From: Paludibacteraceae bacterium
GTDB taxonomy: Bacteria; Bacteroidota; Bacteroidia; Bacteroidales; Paludibacteraceae
Direction of reading: 5' to 3'
NCBI GenBank assembly: GCA_017457295.1
Contig: JAFTHS010000014.1
Coordinates: forward strand, 17,264-81,263
Length of the DNA stretch: 64,000 nt
Part shown: positions 45,504-54,392 of the stretch, piece after piece
Layout of the letters: each line of letters begins with the position of its first letter
How positions within the stretch are numbered: position 1 is the first letter of the stretch
Notes under the pieces: model-generated
What the model was told of the DNA's origin: nothing
Databases searched by the model: none
The model's input: the letters and a program-made list of their open reading frames with translations, nothing else
Made by a program: the position numbers and the translations under genes

Positions 45504-46703
45504 TCAACGAAACAAATCAAGGAAGCGTTGCCACCATGATTTTGGTCGAACGATATTATATGCAGGTTCAAGATCGTAATCCACATCGGTATCATCTAAC
45601 GCCTCTTTGATATGAATCTCAAGCAAATCAGCGTATGCACGGAAACCATAATCGGTCATATGGATACCATCCACTGTACCTTCCATATCAGGACCTGTTT
45701 GTCCTTCCCATGTCATATAATACATTCCTTTTGGGTTTTCTGCTTTGTGTTGTTCAAAACCACGACGGAAACATTCGTTCTTTTGTGGCAAATATGTTGC
45801 ATGGAAGCTGTCATGGCGTGCATAAGGATACATCAATCCGTCCACCATGATGATTGGCACTTCGGGACGAAGGGTACGCAAGATTTTAACAAATTCGTAC
45901 GTTGCAGTATCACAACGGTCTTTTGTGCAGTTTGGCACAGGATCTAACACATAACAGATAGCATCTTCAATGCTAGCCATCGCCTCCGCAATATAGAAAT
46001 CCATACGCGCTTGACCAGAAGTAGCCAAGTTTACACATTCAAGATTGAAGTCACGTTGAATCATAGCAGAAGATACCATACCTGTTCGGCTGGCGCAACC
46101 ACCTTGTTGGATGCTTGTACCATAGATAACAATCTTACCCATTGAGCGAGGGTTATCTACTTGAGGTTGGATGAGTTGGGCAGTAGAATCCACACCAATC
46201 TGCAGCCAATTGATGCCATCGTAAAGAGGCAAGTAAATCATATATTCGTGCATCTCTCCATCCAAATTTTCTACATATAGTTTGGACTGGATGGAATCTG
46301 CCTTGAAGTTCTTCTCTTGCGGGCGAGCAGTATTTACATACTCCCATTTGCCTGTTTCTTGGTTTAAGGTATAGAGGTCAGTACCCTTGATACCCGTCAT
46401 TGCCATGTGCTGCATATGGAAATTGTTTTTGAGATTCCATTGCGCTGCGATACGTTTGCTATTAGAAGCAAAGCGAACAGCAATACCTGAAGAATGGTCG
46501 TAGAGCCATTGTTGGTCCTTGCGACAACTATCCATATATGCCTGAGGCAGACGGGTATATGCTTCGGAAGTGTTTTCCCAACCCTTGTTGATAATACGGA
46601 AGTTCTTTGCATCCTCGTAGCGAAATCCCGGTAGTTCAGCCGCCGATGCAAACATAGATGATAGCACAGCCATCATCAATAGAAAACGACGTGAGTTTTT
46701 CAT
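45504..46703 (-). CDS. Exported SGNH/GDSL-type hydrolase
   Basis: 399 residues from ATG 46703 (MKNSRRFLLMMAVLSSMFASA signal peptide); the frame stays open to 46805 but upstream codons are not signal-like. An N-terminal beta domain (~25-170) precedes the SGNH domain: IVIYGTSIQQGG (block I, catalytic Ser), NLATSGQARMD (block II, Gly), IMVDGLMYP and DGIHMTDYGFRAYADLL (block V Asp-x-x-His). This is the two-domain form common in Bacteroidetes esterases acting on glycans. It probably deacetylates or de-esterifies a carbohydrate in the periplasm. It is adjacent to the TonB receptor pair but has its own leader. Confidence 0.88.
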   Translation of the reverse strand: MKNSRRFLLMMAVLSSMFASAAELPGFRYEDAKNFRIINKGWENTSEAYTRLPQAYMDSCRKDQQWLYDHSSGIAVRFASNSKRIAAQWNLKNNFHMQHMAMTGIKGTDLYTLNQETGKWEYVNTARPQEKNFKADSIQSKLYVENLDGEMHEYMIYLPLYDGINWLQIGVDSTAQLIQPQVDNPRSMGKIVIYGTSIQQGGCASRTGMVSSAMIQRDFNLECVNLATSGQARMDFYIAEAMASIEDAICYVLDPVPNCTKDRCDTATYEFVKILRTLRPEVPIIMVDGLMYPYARHDSFHATYLPQKNECFRRGFEQHKAENPKGMYYMTWEGQTGPDMEGTVDGIHMTDYGFRAYADLLEIHIKEALDDTDVDYDLEPAYNIVRPKSWWQRFLDLFR

Positions 46704-46841
46704 ATGATATGTATTCTTATGATTCATTCGAATTAGTTTCCCTTGTGCGCTTTTATTCATGCTCTCGCGTGCATACGTAACGCGCGCATACGCACATACA
46801 CACAAAAAATATAAAAGGTGCTAACCTTTTCCAAAAAATCG

Positions 46842-46876
46842 AATAAGGTGTCTTGCGACTGCAAGAACACCTTATT
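46842..46876 (-). terminator. Terminator after rplT
   Basis: On the minus strand AATAAGGTGTTCTTGC pairs with GCAAGACACCTTATT around GACT/AGTC, 19 bp past the rplT stop codon. Confidence 0.85.
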
Positions 46877-46895
46877 TGTCATGATTCACATCTGA

Positions 46896-47249
46896 TTAGA
46901 TGGACTTTTTAGCTTGTTCAACGATAGCTTTGAACGCAGCAGGTTGGTTCATCGCCAAGTCTGCGAGGACTTTGCGGTTGATTTCAATACCCGCTTTCTT
47001 CAACGCTCCCATGAGTTGGCTGTAGCTGAGACCCTCGAGACGCGCAGCTGCGTTGATACGTTGGATCCAGAGAGCACGGAAGGTGCGTTTTTTGTTCTTA
47101 CGATCGCGATAAGCGTACTGGAGACCTTTCTCCCAAGTGTTTTTGGCAACTGTCCAAACGTTTGCACGGCCACCAAAATTGCCTCGTGTGAGGCTCAAAA
47201 TCTTTTTACGACGGTTGCGCGAAGCAACGTGATTTACTGATCTTGGCAT
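46896..47249 (-). CDS. rplT: 50S ribosomal protein L20
   Basis: 117 residues with the characteristic [20 protein letters not shown] start, arginine-rich long helix ([20 protein letters not shown]) and C-terminal globular domain ([16 protein letters not shown]). It binds 23S rRNA early in 50S assembly and in many bacteria represses its own operon. It lies 33 bp after rpmI. Confidence 0.98.
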   Translation of the reverse strand: MPRSVNHVASRNRRKKILSLTRGNFGGRANVWTVAKNTWEKGLQYAYRDRKNKKRTFRALWIQRINAAARLEGLSYSQLMGALKKAGIEINRKVLADLAMNQPAAFKAIVEQAKKSI

Positions 47250-47282
47250 AGTTTTACTACATTAAAATTTGGTGGTTAATAC

Positions 47283-47480
47283 TTAACGGAGAACCAACAT
47301 TTCGCGAACAGAGCGCAAGTTAGTTGAATCTACCAATGCAACGTGAGTCAAGTTGCGTTTTTGTTTTTTAGTCTTCTTTGTCAGAATGTGACTCTTGTAA
47401 GCGTGTTTACGCTTGATTTTACCTGTTCCGGTAAGAGTGAATCTTTTTTTAGCACCGGAATTAGTCTTTACCTTTGGCAT
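47283..47480 (-). CDS. rpmI: 50S ribosomal protein L35
   Basis: 65 residues, typical [20 protein letters not shown] start followed by [20 protein letters not shown] and a normal length. Middle gene of infC-rpmI-rplT. A hairpin precedes it at 47514-47545. Confidence 0.98.
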   Translation of the reverse strand: MPKVKTNSGAKKRFTLTGTGKIKRKHAYKSHILTKKTKKQKRNLTHVALVDSTNLRSVREMLVLR

Positions 47481-47513
47481 TTTGTTAAAATTTAATTAGT
47501 TATTATTTATTTA

Positions 47514-47545
47514 AGTCCTAGGCAGCCATTGGTAGCCTACGGACT
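47514..47545 (-). promoter_or_regulatory. Hairpin in the infC-rpmI spacer, candidate L20 autoregulatory site
   Basis: AGTCC-TAGGC pairs with GCCTA-C-GGACT (one bulged C) in the 116-nt spacer before rpmI. In other bacteria L20 represses translation by binding a leader structure at this position; equivalence here is inferred from position and structure only. Confidence 0.45.
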
Positions 47546-47596
47546 ATGGTATAAAATTCAAAAATTTTTAAGCGCTTCAAGGGTTTCAAAGGAGCA

Positions 47597-48154
47597 TTAC
47601 TTCTTAGGAGAGATATTGACAATCATACGTTTACCCTCGAGCTTTGGCATAGCCTCCACCTTTCCATACTCTTCTAAATCATTTGCGAACCGCGCGAGTA
47701 GCAATTCGCCCTGCTCCTTGAAAAGAATACTGCGTCCACGGAAGAACACATATGCCTTCACTTTGTTGCCATCCTTCAAGAACTCTTGCGCATGCTTGAG
47801 CTTGAAATTGTAGTCATGCTCGTCGGTTTGAGGTCCGAAACGAATCTCTTTGATAACAACTTTAGCAGAGTTGGCTTTGATTTCCTTCTCTTTACGTTTC
47901 TTTTGGTAGAGAAATTTCTGATAGTCCAAAATGCGGCACACTGGGGGAACTGCATTGGCAGAGATTTCTACTAAATCCAAATTCATATCGTCCGCGATGC
48001 GCATCGCAGTCTCGAATGAATATACTCCTTGTTCTACATTGTCGCCAACGAGGCGAACTTCTTTCACGCCACGAATCATGTCATTGATTCGGTTAGGCAT
48101 CTCTTTTTCTACGCGGCCACGACGTTGTTGCGGGCCTTTTTGTGGGTTTGCTAT
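47597..48154 (-). CDS. infC: Translation initiation factor IF-3, probable AUA start
   Basis: IF-3 N-domain ([20 protein letters not shown]) and C-domain ([32 protein letters not shown]) are complete. The first ATG (48100) gives 167 residues and begins abruptly at the conserved RIN motif. The frame continues upstream to an ATA at 48154 (ATA-GCA-AAC-CCA-CAA-AAA-GGC) placed 8 nt after AGGAGG at 48163-48168, giving 185 residues with a Gln/Arg-rich N-terminal extension like those of related IF-3 proteins. A strong Shine-Dalgarno is exceptional in this window. infC in many bacteria uses a rare AUU/AUA-type codon for autoregulation. No thrS precedes it here. Confidence 0.9.
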   Translation of the reverse strand: MANPQKGPQQRRGRVEKEMPNRINDMIRGVKEVRLVGDNVEQGVYSFETAMRIADDMNLDLVEISANAVPPVCRILDYQKFLYQKKRKEKEIKANSAKVVIKEIRFGPQTDEHDYNFKLKHAQEFLKDGNKVKAYVFFRGRSILFKEQGELLLARFANDLEEYGKVEAMPKLEGKRMIVNISPKK

Positions 48155-48162
48155 AGTTTTAC

Positions 48163-48168
48163 CCTCCT
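48163..48168 (-). promoter_or_regulatory. Shine-Dalgarno AGGAGG deciding the infC start
   Basis: AGGAGG (complement of 48163-48168) lies 8 nt before ATA 48154. There is no comparable sequence before the ATG at 48100. Confidence 0.75.
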
Positions 48169-48233
48169 AAATAGTAATTAATAAATAATGCTCTCGAACT
48201 GCACCTTATTTCTCTCGCGCGCAATTCAGCGTG

Positions 48234-48264
48234 CAAAGGTACTGCTTTTTTCTCATTCCACAAA
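48234..48264 (-). promoter_or_regulatory. Promoter of infC-rpmI-rplT
   Basis: Minus-strand TACCTTTG (complement of 48234-48241), 19-nt spacer, TTTG (complement of 48261-48264). The transcript would have a leader of roughly 70 nt. Confidence 0.7.
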
Positions 48265-48350
48265 ATATTTTTGGAAAAAAAGTAAAAAAAACAAAAAACG
48301 CAGTACGGTTGCGGTTGCATTTGGCCTTGTTGTTCCCACGTTTAAGTATG

Positions 48351-48430
48351 ATTAATCACTAAGCAATAACTAATTAATCACTAACTAATCACTAATTAAT
48401 CACTAATTAATCACTAATTAAAGTCAGGTA
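48351..48430. repeat. 11-bp tandem array, copy 3, with AGTCAGGTAA trailer
   Basis: TAATCACTAAG, an imperfect unit (CAATAACTAAT), then TAATCACTAAC and several TAATCACTAAT, ending TAAAGTCAGGTAA exactly as copy 1. It sits in the 395-bp gap 48155-48549, 35 bp upstream of the TTTG of the lipoprotein promoter. The remainder of the gap is the infC leader and promoter. Confidence 0.9.
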
Positions 48431-48465
48431 AAAGAAAGGAAATTATTCACTTTTGTTTCAATATA

Positions 48466-48497
48466 TTTGCGGTTATCAAAAAAATATAGTACCTTTG
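48466..48497 (+). promoter_or_regulatory. Promoter of the 48.5-kb lipoprotein gene
   Basis: TTTG 48466-48469, 20-nt spacer, TACCTTTG 48490-48497; 52 bp before the ATG. Confidence 0.8.
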
Positions 48498-48549
48498 TGC
48501 CCAAATTGCGAAATTTGCGACTAAATTAACAACACTTAATACAACAACA

Positions 48550-49596
48550 ATGAAATTGAACAAATTCTTTTCAGCATTCGTGCTGATTGCTGCAGTAGCA
48601 TTTGCAGCTTGCGAAGGACCAGACATCAATATGGGCGGTCCTGGTGAGAAACCCGAAGAACAAGACACAACCAAGGTAGAAGGCACAGCTCCAGACACCA
48701 TAGGATGGAATATTCCTGCTGGCGCACTGACAGTAGCTCAAGCACGTGAGAAATGTGCAGCATTGGAGAGCGGTGCTACCACTGGAGAAAAATTCTATGT
48801 AATGGGTTATGTGAAGAAAATTCACGACAAACACGCTAGTGGTATTTCTAGTTATGGAAATGCACAATTCTACATGGAAGATGTGAAGGGTGCTAACTCT
48901 CGCGATGATTTCATGGCATATCAAGTGTATGGTCTTGATGGAAAGAAAATCAACAATCCAGATGCTGTAGCAGTAGGCGATTTCGTGGTAATCTATGGAG
49001 AATTGACCAACTATATGGGCAATACATTTGAGACCGTAGGTAAAGGTGCTGCGTATATTTGGAAATCTACCAACCCATTGCTCGCAGAAAGCAGCACTGG
49101 CGAAACTGGTGGCGGTAATACAGGTTCTGGAGATACTGGCAATACTGGCAATGGTGGAACCAGCATCGATAGCGATATTGAGATTCCTGCAGATGCACTC
49201 GTATTCTCTGCTGGTACTGATCAAGGAAATGCTACAACTGACTACAATCAAGCAGGTCCATATGAAGTCACTAAAGATGGTATAACAATCGCTGTTACCA
49301 AAGGTTGTATAGGTACTTATAACAATGTAAATCACTATCGTATCTACAAAAATGAAAAACTTACTATCACTTCAACCGAAGGTAATATTAAAGAGGTTGT
49401 ATTCACTTGTACAGGAAATGTTGGCGATGAAAAGTATGGTCCTGATTGCTTCTCTGTTGATAGCGGTGATTATGTATATTCTGGTGCCAATGGTCAGTGG
49501 AAAGGCAATGCTTCTACAGTAGTATTTACCGCTTCGAAGAACCAACTTCGTGCAACTCAAATTGCTGTGGTACTTGAAAGCGAAACAAACGAATAA
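48550..49596 (+). CDS. Lipoprotein with OB-fold-like domain
   Basis: 348 residues with a lipoprotein signal (FVLIAAVAFAACEGPD). Residues ~60-170 form an OB-fold-like module (LTVAQAREKCAALESG, KFYVMGYVKKIHD, AVGDFVVIYGELTNYMGNTF) of the DUF6359-type found in Bacteroidetes surface proteins and resembling part of the 40.7-kb lipoprotein. A Gly/Thr/Ser-rich linker (GETGGGNTGSGDTGNTGNGG) leads to a C-terminal beta domain of ~130 residues. Monocistronic, with its own promoter and terminator. Ligand unknown. Confidence 0.75.
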   Translation: MKLNKFFSAFVLIAAVAFAACEGPDINMGGPGEKPEEQDTTKVEGTAPDTIGWNIPAGALTVAQAREKCAALESGATTGEKFYVMGYVKKIHDKHASGISSYGNAQFYMEDVKGANSRDDFMAYQVYGLDGKKINNPDAVAVGDFVVIYGELTNYMGNTFETVGKGAAYIWKSTNPLLAESSTGETGGGNTGSGDTGNTGNGGTSIDSDIEIPADALVFSAGTDQGNATTDYNQAGPYEVTKDGITIAVTKGCIGTYNNVNHYRIYKNEKLTITSTEGNIKEVVFTCTGNVGDEKYGPDCFSVDSGDYVYSGANGQWKGNASTVVFTASKNQLRATQIAVVLESETNE

Positions 49597-49617
49597 TCAA
49601 TACAATATCATCAGACT

Positions 49618-49656
49618 AAAAAGAGTGTGCCAGCATGCGTTGGCACACTTTTTTTG
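49618..49656 (+). terminator. Terminator after the lipoprotein gene
   Basis: AAAAAGAGTGTGCCA, GCATGCG loop, TGGCACACTTTTTTT. The stem is nearly identical to the terminator at 10755-10789. Confidence 0.9.
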
Positions 49657-49673
49657 CTAAAAATGCAAATAAA

Positions 49674-49705
49674 TTTGGTCAATTCAATAAAAAGTAGTAA
49701 CTTTG
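49674..49705 (+). promoter_or_regulatory. Promoter of the PpiD-like gene
   Basis: TTTG 49674-49677, 20-nt spacer, TAACTTTG 49698-49705. Confidence 0.78.
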
Positions 49706-49783
49706 CGGGCAATTTTGGTGTGAAATGCAATTAAAAAAGAATATCGCACTGAAAATCAGAGAAATAAACAACAAAACAATATT

Positions 49784-51793
49784 ATGACAACATTACAAAG
49801 AATTAGAAATCATGGCATTATCCTCCTTATCGTAGTGGGAGTGGCTATGTTGGCGTTCATTCTGGGCGACTTTTTGAACTCGGGTAGTAGTTTTTTTAAT
49901 CGCAGCCGCGAGAATGTGGGTGTGATTGCAGGTCACAAGGTTCACTACACCGAGTATGAGGCAGCAAAAGACCAATTGACCGAAGTGTACAAAATTGAAA
50001 GCGGTAGCAATGATATCAACGAAGAGTTGGGCATGCAAATCCGCAGCCAAGTATGGCAAATGATGTTGATGGACTATACCCTTCGCGAACAAGCACAAGC
50101 TATTGGTATGGACGTTACTTCTGAAGAGTTGAGCAACCTCTGCATTGGCGAAAATCCTCACCAACTTATTACACAACGTCGTGCTTTCTACGATGAGACA
50201 GGCAAGTTCAATCGTTTTGCATTGATCAACTTCTTGAACTCCCTCGCTCAAGAGCCAGAGACTCAAGAGCAAGCAGCAAACATGCAACAAGCTAAGAACT
50301 ACTGGATGTATTGGGAGAATGCTGTACGTTTGACCCACATGCAAGATAAATATGTCAACCTGCTTAGCCAATTGCTAACCGCAAACCCATTGGATGCTAA
50401 GTACGCATTCGACGCTCGCCAAACAACGGTAAATGTAGAGTTCGTACAACAACCATTCTTTGCTGTTGCAGATTCATTGGTGAAAGTGACCGATGCTGAC
50501 ATCAAGAAATTGTATAACGCACAAAAAGAGCAATATAAACGCACTCCAAACCGTTCGTTGGTTTATGTAGGTTTCCCTATCGAGCCATCAGAGGCAGACT
50601 TTTCTGAAGTTGAAAAACTGATGAAGACTCTAGAAAATGACTTCCAAACCAAAGAGGACGTGGCTACTATTGTAAATAGCAATTCAGATATTCTCTATGA
50701 TGGTCGCGACTATTCCGAGACTACCATTCCTGCTGAGTATAAAGAATTTGCGTTTGGTAAAGGAGTGAAGAAAGGTCAATACACAGAACTGACATTCGCC
50801 AATGACACTTACTCTATGGCTCGCATCATGGAGTGCGGTTACAGCAAACCAGACTCTGTGAAATTGGTGCTCGTTGCTAACGGCGAAGGTACTGAGGATG
50901 TAGAATTGGGTTGGTTCCAAGCAAGTGAGCTGCAAAAGACTATTGCAGACCCTGCATTTGCAGGTAAAAAAGGAAGCACGTTTACCGTTTCTAGCGGTAT
51001 GGGTGAGCAAACCTTTAAGATTGCAGATAAAAGCAACCCAACCCCAAAAGTAAAGTTGGCAATCTTAAGTCGCAAGGTGACTCCAAGTAGCAAGACATAT
51101 GGTATTCTATACAATGAGGCAAAGCAATTCATTGTTAATAACAATTCTATTGACTCGTTGCGTCAATCGGCTCAAGAGTTAGGTTTGTCTGTTACTCCAG
51201 CTTTTGCTTTGGATGCTAATGCTGATAAAGTTAATGATTTGAAGAACAGCCGTCCTATTGTTCGTTGGGCATATGAAGCTACAGTAGGTGACTTGAGCGA
51301 TGTGTTTGAGTGTGGAAACCAATTTGTTGTGGCAGCATTGACAGAGATTAACGATGGCGAATATCGCACATTGAACGAGGTTCGTGCTGAGTTGCAAATG
51401 CAAGCATTGGCCAACAAAAAGGCAGATTATATTATCAACCAACTCAACGGAGTTACTACTTTGGAAGCTGCAGCAGAGTTATTCGACGCTGAAATACAAT
51501 CAGCAGAAGGTATCTCTTTGGCATCTTATCGCCTTGGCGCTGCAGGCGTAGAGCCAGCTGTGATTGGCGCAGCATTAGCACTTGAGAGCAACACAACATC
51601 AGCTCCAGTGAAAGGCAATATGGGCGTGTATATGGTTCGTATTGGTGAGAAGACCGTTGCAGAAGGCGAATTGAATGCAGAGCAAGAGATTCAGCAATTG
51701 AACATGCGCACCTCGTACTCTGCTCCTTATCAAGCAATTGCTTTGATTGAGGAGAATGCAGAGGTAGAAGATAATCGCGCACGTTTTCAATAA
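49784..51793 (+). CDS. PpiD/SurA-like membrane-anchored periplasmic chaperone
   Basis: 669 residues. One N-terminal membrane helix (GIILLIVVGVAMLAFILGDF, ~11-30) anchors a periplasmic body. A SurA-N-type helical region (~45-200) is followed by chaperone segments. Bacteroidetes homologues normally contain a parvulin PPIase domain; here the corresponding part (KLVLVANGEGTEDVELGWFQ at ~360-380) keeps only the LGWF hallmark and has lost the HILV strand, so isomerase activity is doubtful. The role is probably folding of outer-membrane proteins. Monocistronic. Confidence 0.85.
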   Translation: MTTLQRIRNHGIILLIVVGVAMLAFILGDFLNSGSSFFNRSRENVGVIAGHKVHYTEYEAAKDQLTEVYKIESGSNDINEELGMQIRSQVWQMMLMDYTLREQAQAIGMDVTSEELSNLCIGENPHQLITQRRAFYDETGKFNRFALINFLNSLAQEPETQEQAANMQQAKNYWMYWENAVRLTHMQDKYVNLLSQLLTANPLDAKYAFDARQTTVNVEFVQQPFFAVADSLVKVTDADIKKLYNAQKEQYKRTPNRSLVYVGFPIEPSEADFSEVEKLMKTLENDFQTKEDVATIVNSNSDILYDGRDYSETTIPAEYKEFAFGKGVKKGQYTELTFANDTYSMARIMECGYSKPDSVKLVLVANGEGTEDVELGWFQASELQKTIADPAFAGKKGSTFTVSSGMGEQTFKIADKSNPTPKVKLAILSRKVTPSSKTYGILYNEAKQFIVNNNSIDSLRQSAQELGLSVTPAFALDANADKVNDLKNSRPIVRWAYEATVGDLSDVFECGNQFVVAALTEINDGEYRTLNEVRAELQMQALANKKADYIINQLNGVTTLEAAAELFDAEIQSAEGISLASYRLGAAGVEPAVIGAALALESNTTSAPVKGNMGVYMVRIGEKTVAEGELNAEQEIQQLNMRTSYSAPYQAIALIEENAEVEDNRARFQ

Positions 51794-51873
51794 TCATCGC
51801 GCGCATACAGTGTGTGACTGAGCACTAATTTGCAAGATTAGGCAACATAACACAAATTATCAAATACATTATC

Positions 51874-51910
51874 AAAAAAGGCATTGAGCGTCAGGCTCAG
51901 TGCTTTTTTT
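51874..51910 (+). terminator. Terminator after the PpiD-like gene
   Basis: AAAAAAGGCATTGAGC, GTCAG loop, GCTCAGTGCTTTTTTT. Confidence 0.85.
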
Positions 51911-51928
51911 ATATAATAGATATAAAAA

Positions 51929-51960
51929 TTTGGATATTTCAAAAAAAAGCAGTACCTTTG
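51929..51960 (+). promoter_or_regulatory. Promoter of the phosphodiester glycosidase operon
   Basis: TTTG 51929-51932, 20-nt spacer ending TCAAAAAAAAGCAG, TACCTTTG 51953-51960. The spacer's A-tract is identical to that of the tRNA-Val promoter. Confidence 0.85.
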
Positions 51961-51980
51961 TGCGCTTAAATTAATGTCAT

Positions 51981-54392
51981 ATGAAAAAACTTATACTATC
52001 CATTACATTAATGCTCTGCCTTCCAATAATGGCACAGCACGGAACAATTAATATCCAAGCCAATTTAGATAGTACAATTAATTACCAGTACTCCATTGAT
52101 ACATTAGAGAGTTACCAAGTAGGACCTGGTATTATCTATACTCGCTTTGATATTACTAATTCATCTTCCACACGCCACTGCTATATCTATGAAGTAGATT
52201 TAGCCAACCCTTATAACACTGTGGAAGAGAGCCATAGCACCACCATTGGCAATACCGAGCGTATGGCTGATGCTCATGTGCGATTAGACGCTCCAGGGCA
52301 TCGCTCTATTGGTTCGGTGAACTGCAATTTCTGGATAGTATCAACAAACGATTATGGGCAAGGGCTTGTAGGAGTAGCATGTACGGGTCAAGTGAGCAAT
52401 GGCAGGATAGGTGCCAACATCACAGATTGGAATATTGGTCATGGCAGTCCGGATCCTATACTGGGTCGCACACAAGACATCGGCTACTTGATGATTGATG
52501 ACCAAAAGCGTGCACATATTGATCAGTTTTCATGGGATGCACATTGCGCAATTGGCGATCTACAAATGCCTATTAAGGAAACTAATCGCAATAGGAAAGA
52601 CCCTACAGAAAATGAGTTAGTGTTATTCAATTCTGATTTAGGAACTAAAGCTACTTTGACAAAAGAATATATTGATGCAAATCTTGGCACTAATGTAGAA
52701 ATGATAGAGGTTGTTGTCAAGTTAGATCAAGAGTGGGGCATCAATCAACATCTATTTGCAGAAGTCGTTAGTACCAACACAGTTGGCGGAACTATGATTC
52801 CAGAAGGTTATGCTGTTCTTCGTGGTCGCGGAACAGGAAAAACATTCCTTGAGAATGCAAAAATAGGAGAAAAAGTGCAATTCATAATTGGTATGTATGA
52901 ATCTAGTACGGGTGAACGTCCTAATATCAAGCAACTTAGTGCAGGCAATTGCTACGTAATGCGCGAAGGACGTTTGACAAACCGCAACTGGAATGAAGAT
53001 TACAACAACAAGAATTATCCTCGTACAGGTTTTGGAGTAAGCAAAGACCACAATACCCTTTGGATGATGGTTATGGAGAAACCAGGTATGTACACCCACG
53101 AGATGGCATCTATCCTTCGACACTTTGGTGCATGGGAAGCAGCAGGTGCTGATGGCGGCGGCAGTGCACAATTCAACTTAGGTGGTAAAATCATTAACCC
53201 AACTACCGAAGGTGTGCCTCGCGCTGTAGGAAATAGCATTTTCCTTTTCTCTACCGCCCCAGATGATAGTATTGTAACCGAGATGCGTACTGCCTCTACT
53301 TTTATGCGCTTGCCTAAATACGCTGCAATCAAGCCCGACTTCTTGGGTTACAACCAATATGGAATGCTGATAGACAAACAACTGCAAGGTGTAAAACTGA
53401 GTTGCAATCCAGAAACAGGATACATCACGGATGATGGTCATTTTGTATGTCTTGGTAGTGGCAAGCTTACTGCCTCTTTTGGCAAGGCATCCCTTCCTAT
53501 AGATATCGTATTGGTAGATGAAGGCAATCCTTCGTTGCGTCTAAACGATGTTCTTATTTCTAACAAGACAAAATATCCCATTGAAATCAATGGCACTCTA
53601 GATAACAAACAATTTATGATTCTCCCATCTGCAGTTGAGTGGATTGTGGACGACTCTTCTATTTGCAGCGTTGATGAAGATGGTGTGCTAACAGGCATAA
53701 CTAATGGTACTACCACCGTGCGTGGTACACTTGGAAACACCTCTCTCACATTAGGAGTAAAAGTAGAAACAATTGATAACAACAAACTTCTTTGGGAAGA
53801 TATGATTGGTATCGAACATTGGACAATCAAAACATCCGTTTCAGGATGGGATACCGAAATGCGCATCAATGAAGATAGTTTAGCAACCATGTATCTCAAC
53901 TATACAGGAGGACGCGCGCCAAAAATCACCATTACAGCCGATTCGACTCTATATGCTACTCCACGATTCTTTGAATTGGCAATGACTCCTCCAAGTGATT
54001 TAATTTCACGTTTGGATATCAAACTGATTGCTAATAATGGCATAGATGGACAATTTACAATGTTAGACCCTACTCCAGACCAACCATTGAATATACAAAT
54101 CAATTTGGATAGTCTATTCAACACGAACAATGATATCGCAATCTATCCTGTCACATTGAAGAATATTATGTTTACTCTCAATTCCAAAGCAGAGAAAAAA
54201 GAGTACAACATTCCATTTGAGGGTATTTATTTGCACTATGGTGAAAATATTATTTCTGGACTGGAGCAGCCATTGGTTCAGCCAAGTGAAAGTACCACTG
54301 CACAAAAACTTCTCCACAACGGTCAATTAATAATCATTAAAAACAATAAAATTTATAACATTTTAGGCCATGAAATCACTGAAAAGTATTAA
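51981..54392 (+). CDS. Secreted phosphodiester glycosidase (NAGPA-like) with Big_2 domain and sorting tail
   Basis: 803 residues with a signal peptide (MKKLILSITLMLCLPIMAQ). Residues ~120-440 are an NAGPA-like domain, ending in the signature EMASILRHFGAWEAAGADGG followed by GSAQFNLGG near 375-400; such enzymes uncover GlcNAc-1-phosphodiesters or cleave other sugar phosphodiesters. Residues ~520-600 are a bacterial Ig-like (Big_2) domain (AVEWIVDDSSICSVDEDGVL). The C-terminus (KLLHNGQLIIIKNNKIYNI) is the short sorting tail. It overlaps the AmpG-like gene by 23 nt, suggesting coupling of extracellular cleavage and uptake. Confidence 0.88.
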   Translation: MKKLILSITLMLCLPIMAQHGTINIQANLDSTINYQYSIDTLESYQVGPGIIYTRFDITNSSSTRHCYIYEVDLANPYNTVEESHSTTIGNTERMADAHVRLDAPGHRSIGSVNCNFWIVSTNDYGQGLVGVACTGQVSNGRIGANITDWNIGHGSPDPILGRTQDIGYLMIDDQKRAHIDQFSWDAHCAIGDLQMPIKETNRNRKDPTENELVLFNSDLGTKATLTKEYIDANLGTNVEMIEVVVKLDQEWGINQHLFAEVVSTNTVGGTMIPEGYAVLRGRGTGKTFLENAKIGEKVQFIIGMYESSTGERPNIKQLSAGNCYVMREGRLTNRNWNEDYNNKNYPRTGFGVSKDHNTLWMMVMEKPGMYTHEMASILRHFGAWEAAGADGGGSAQFNLGGKIINPTTEGVPRAVGNSIFLFSTAPDDSIVTEMRTASTFMRLPKYAAIKPDFLGYNQYGMLIDKQLQGVKLSCNPETGYITDDGHFVCLGSGKLTASFGKASLPIDIVLVDEGNPSLRLNDVLISNKTKYPIEINGTLDNKQFMILPSAVEWIVDDSSICSVDEDGVLTGITNGTTTVRGTLGNTSLTLGVKVETIDNNKLLWEDMIGIEHWTIKTSVSGWDTEMRINEDSLATMYLNYTGGRAPKITITADSTLYATPRFFELAMTPPSDLISRLDIKLIANNGIDGQFTMLDPTPDQPLNIQINLDSLFNTNNDIAIYPVTLKNIMFTLNSKAEKKEYNIPFEGIYLHYGENIISGLEQPLVQPSESTTAQKLLHNGQLIIIKNNKIYNILGHEITEKY

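Noticed and set aside
48571-49335. 254-codon minus-strand frame opposite the lipoprotein gene
   Set aside because: Shadow of a strongly supported lipoprotein gene with promoter and terminator on the plus strand.
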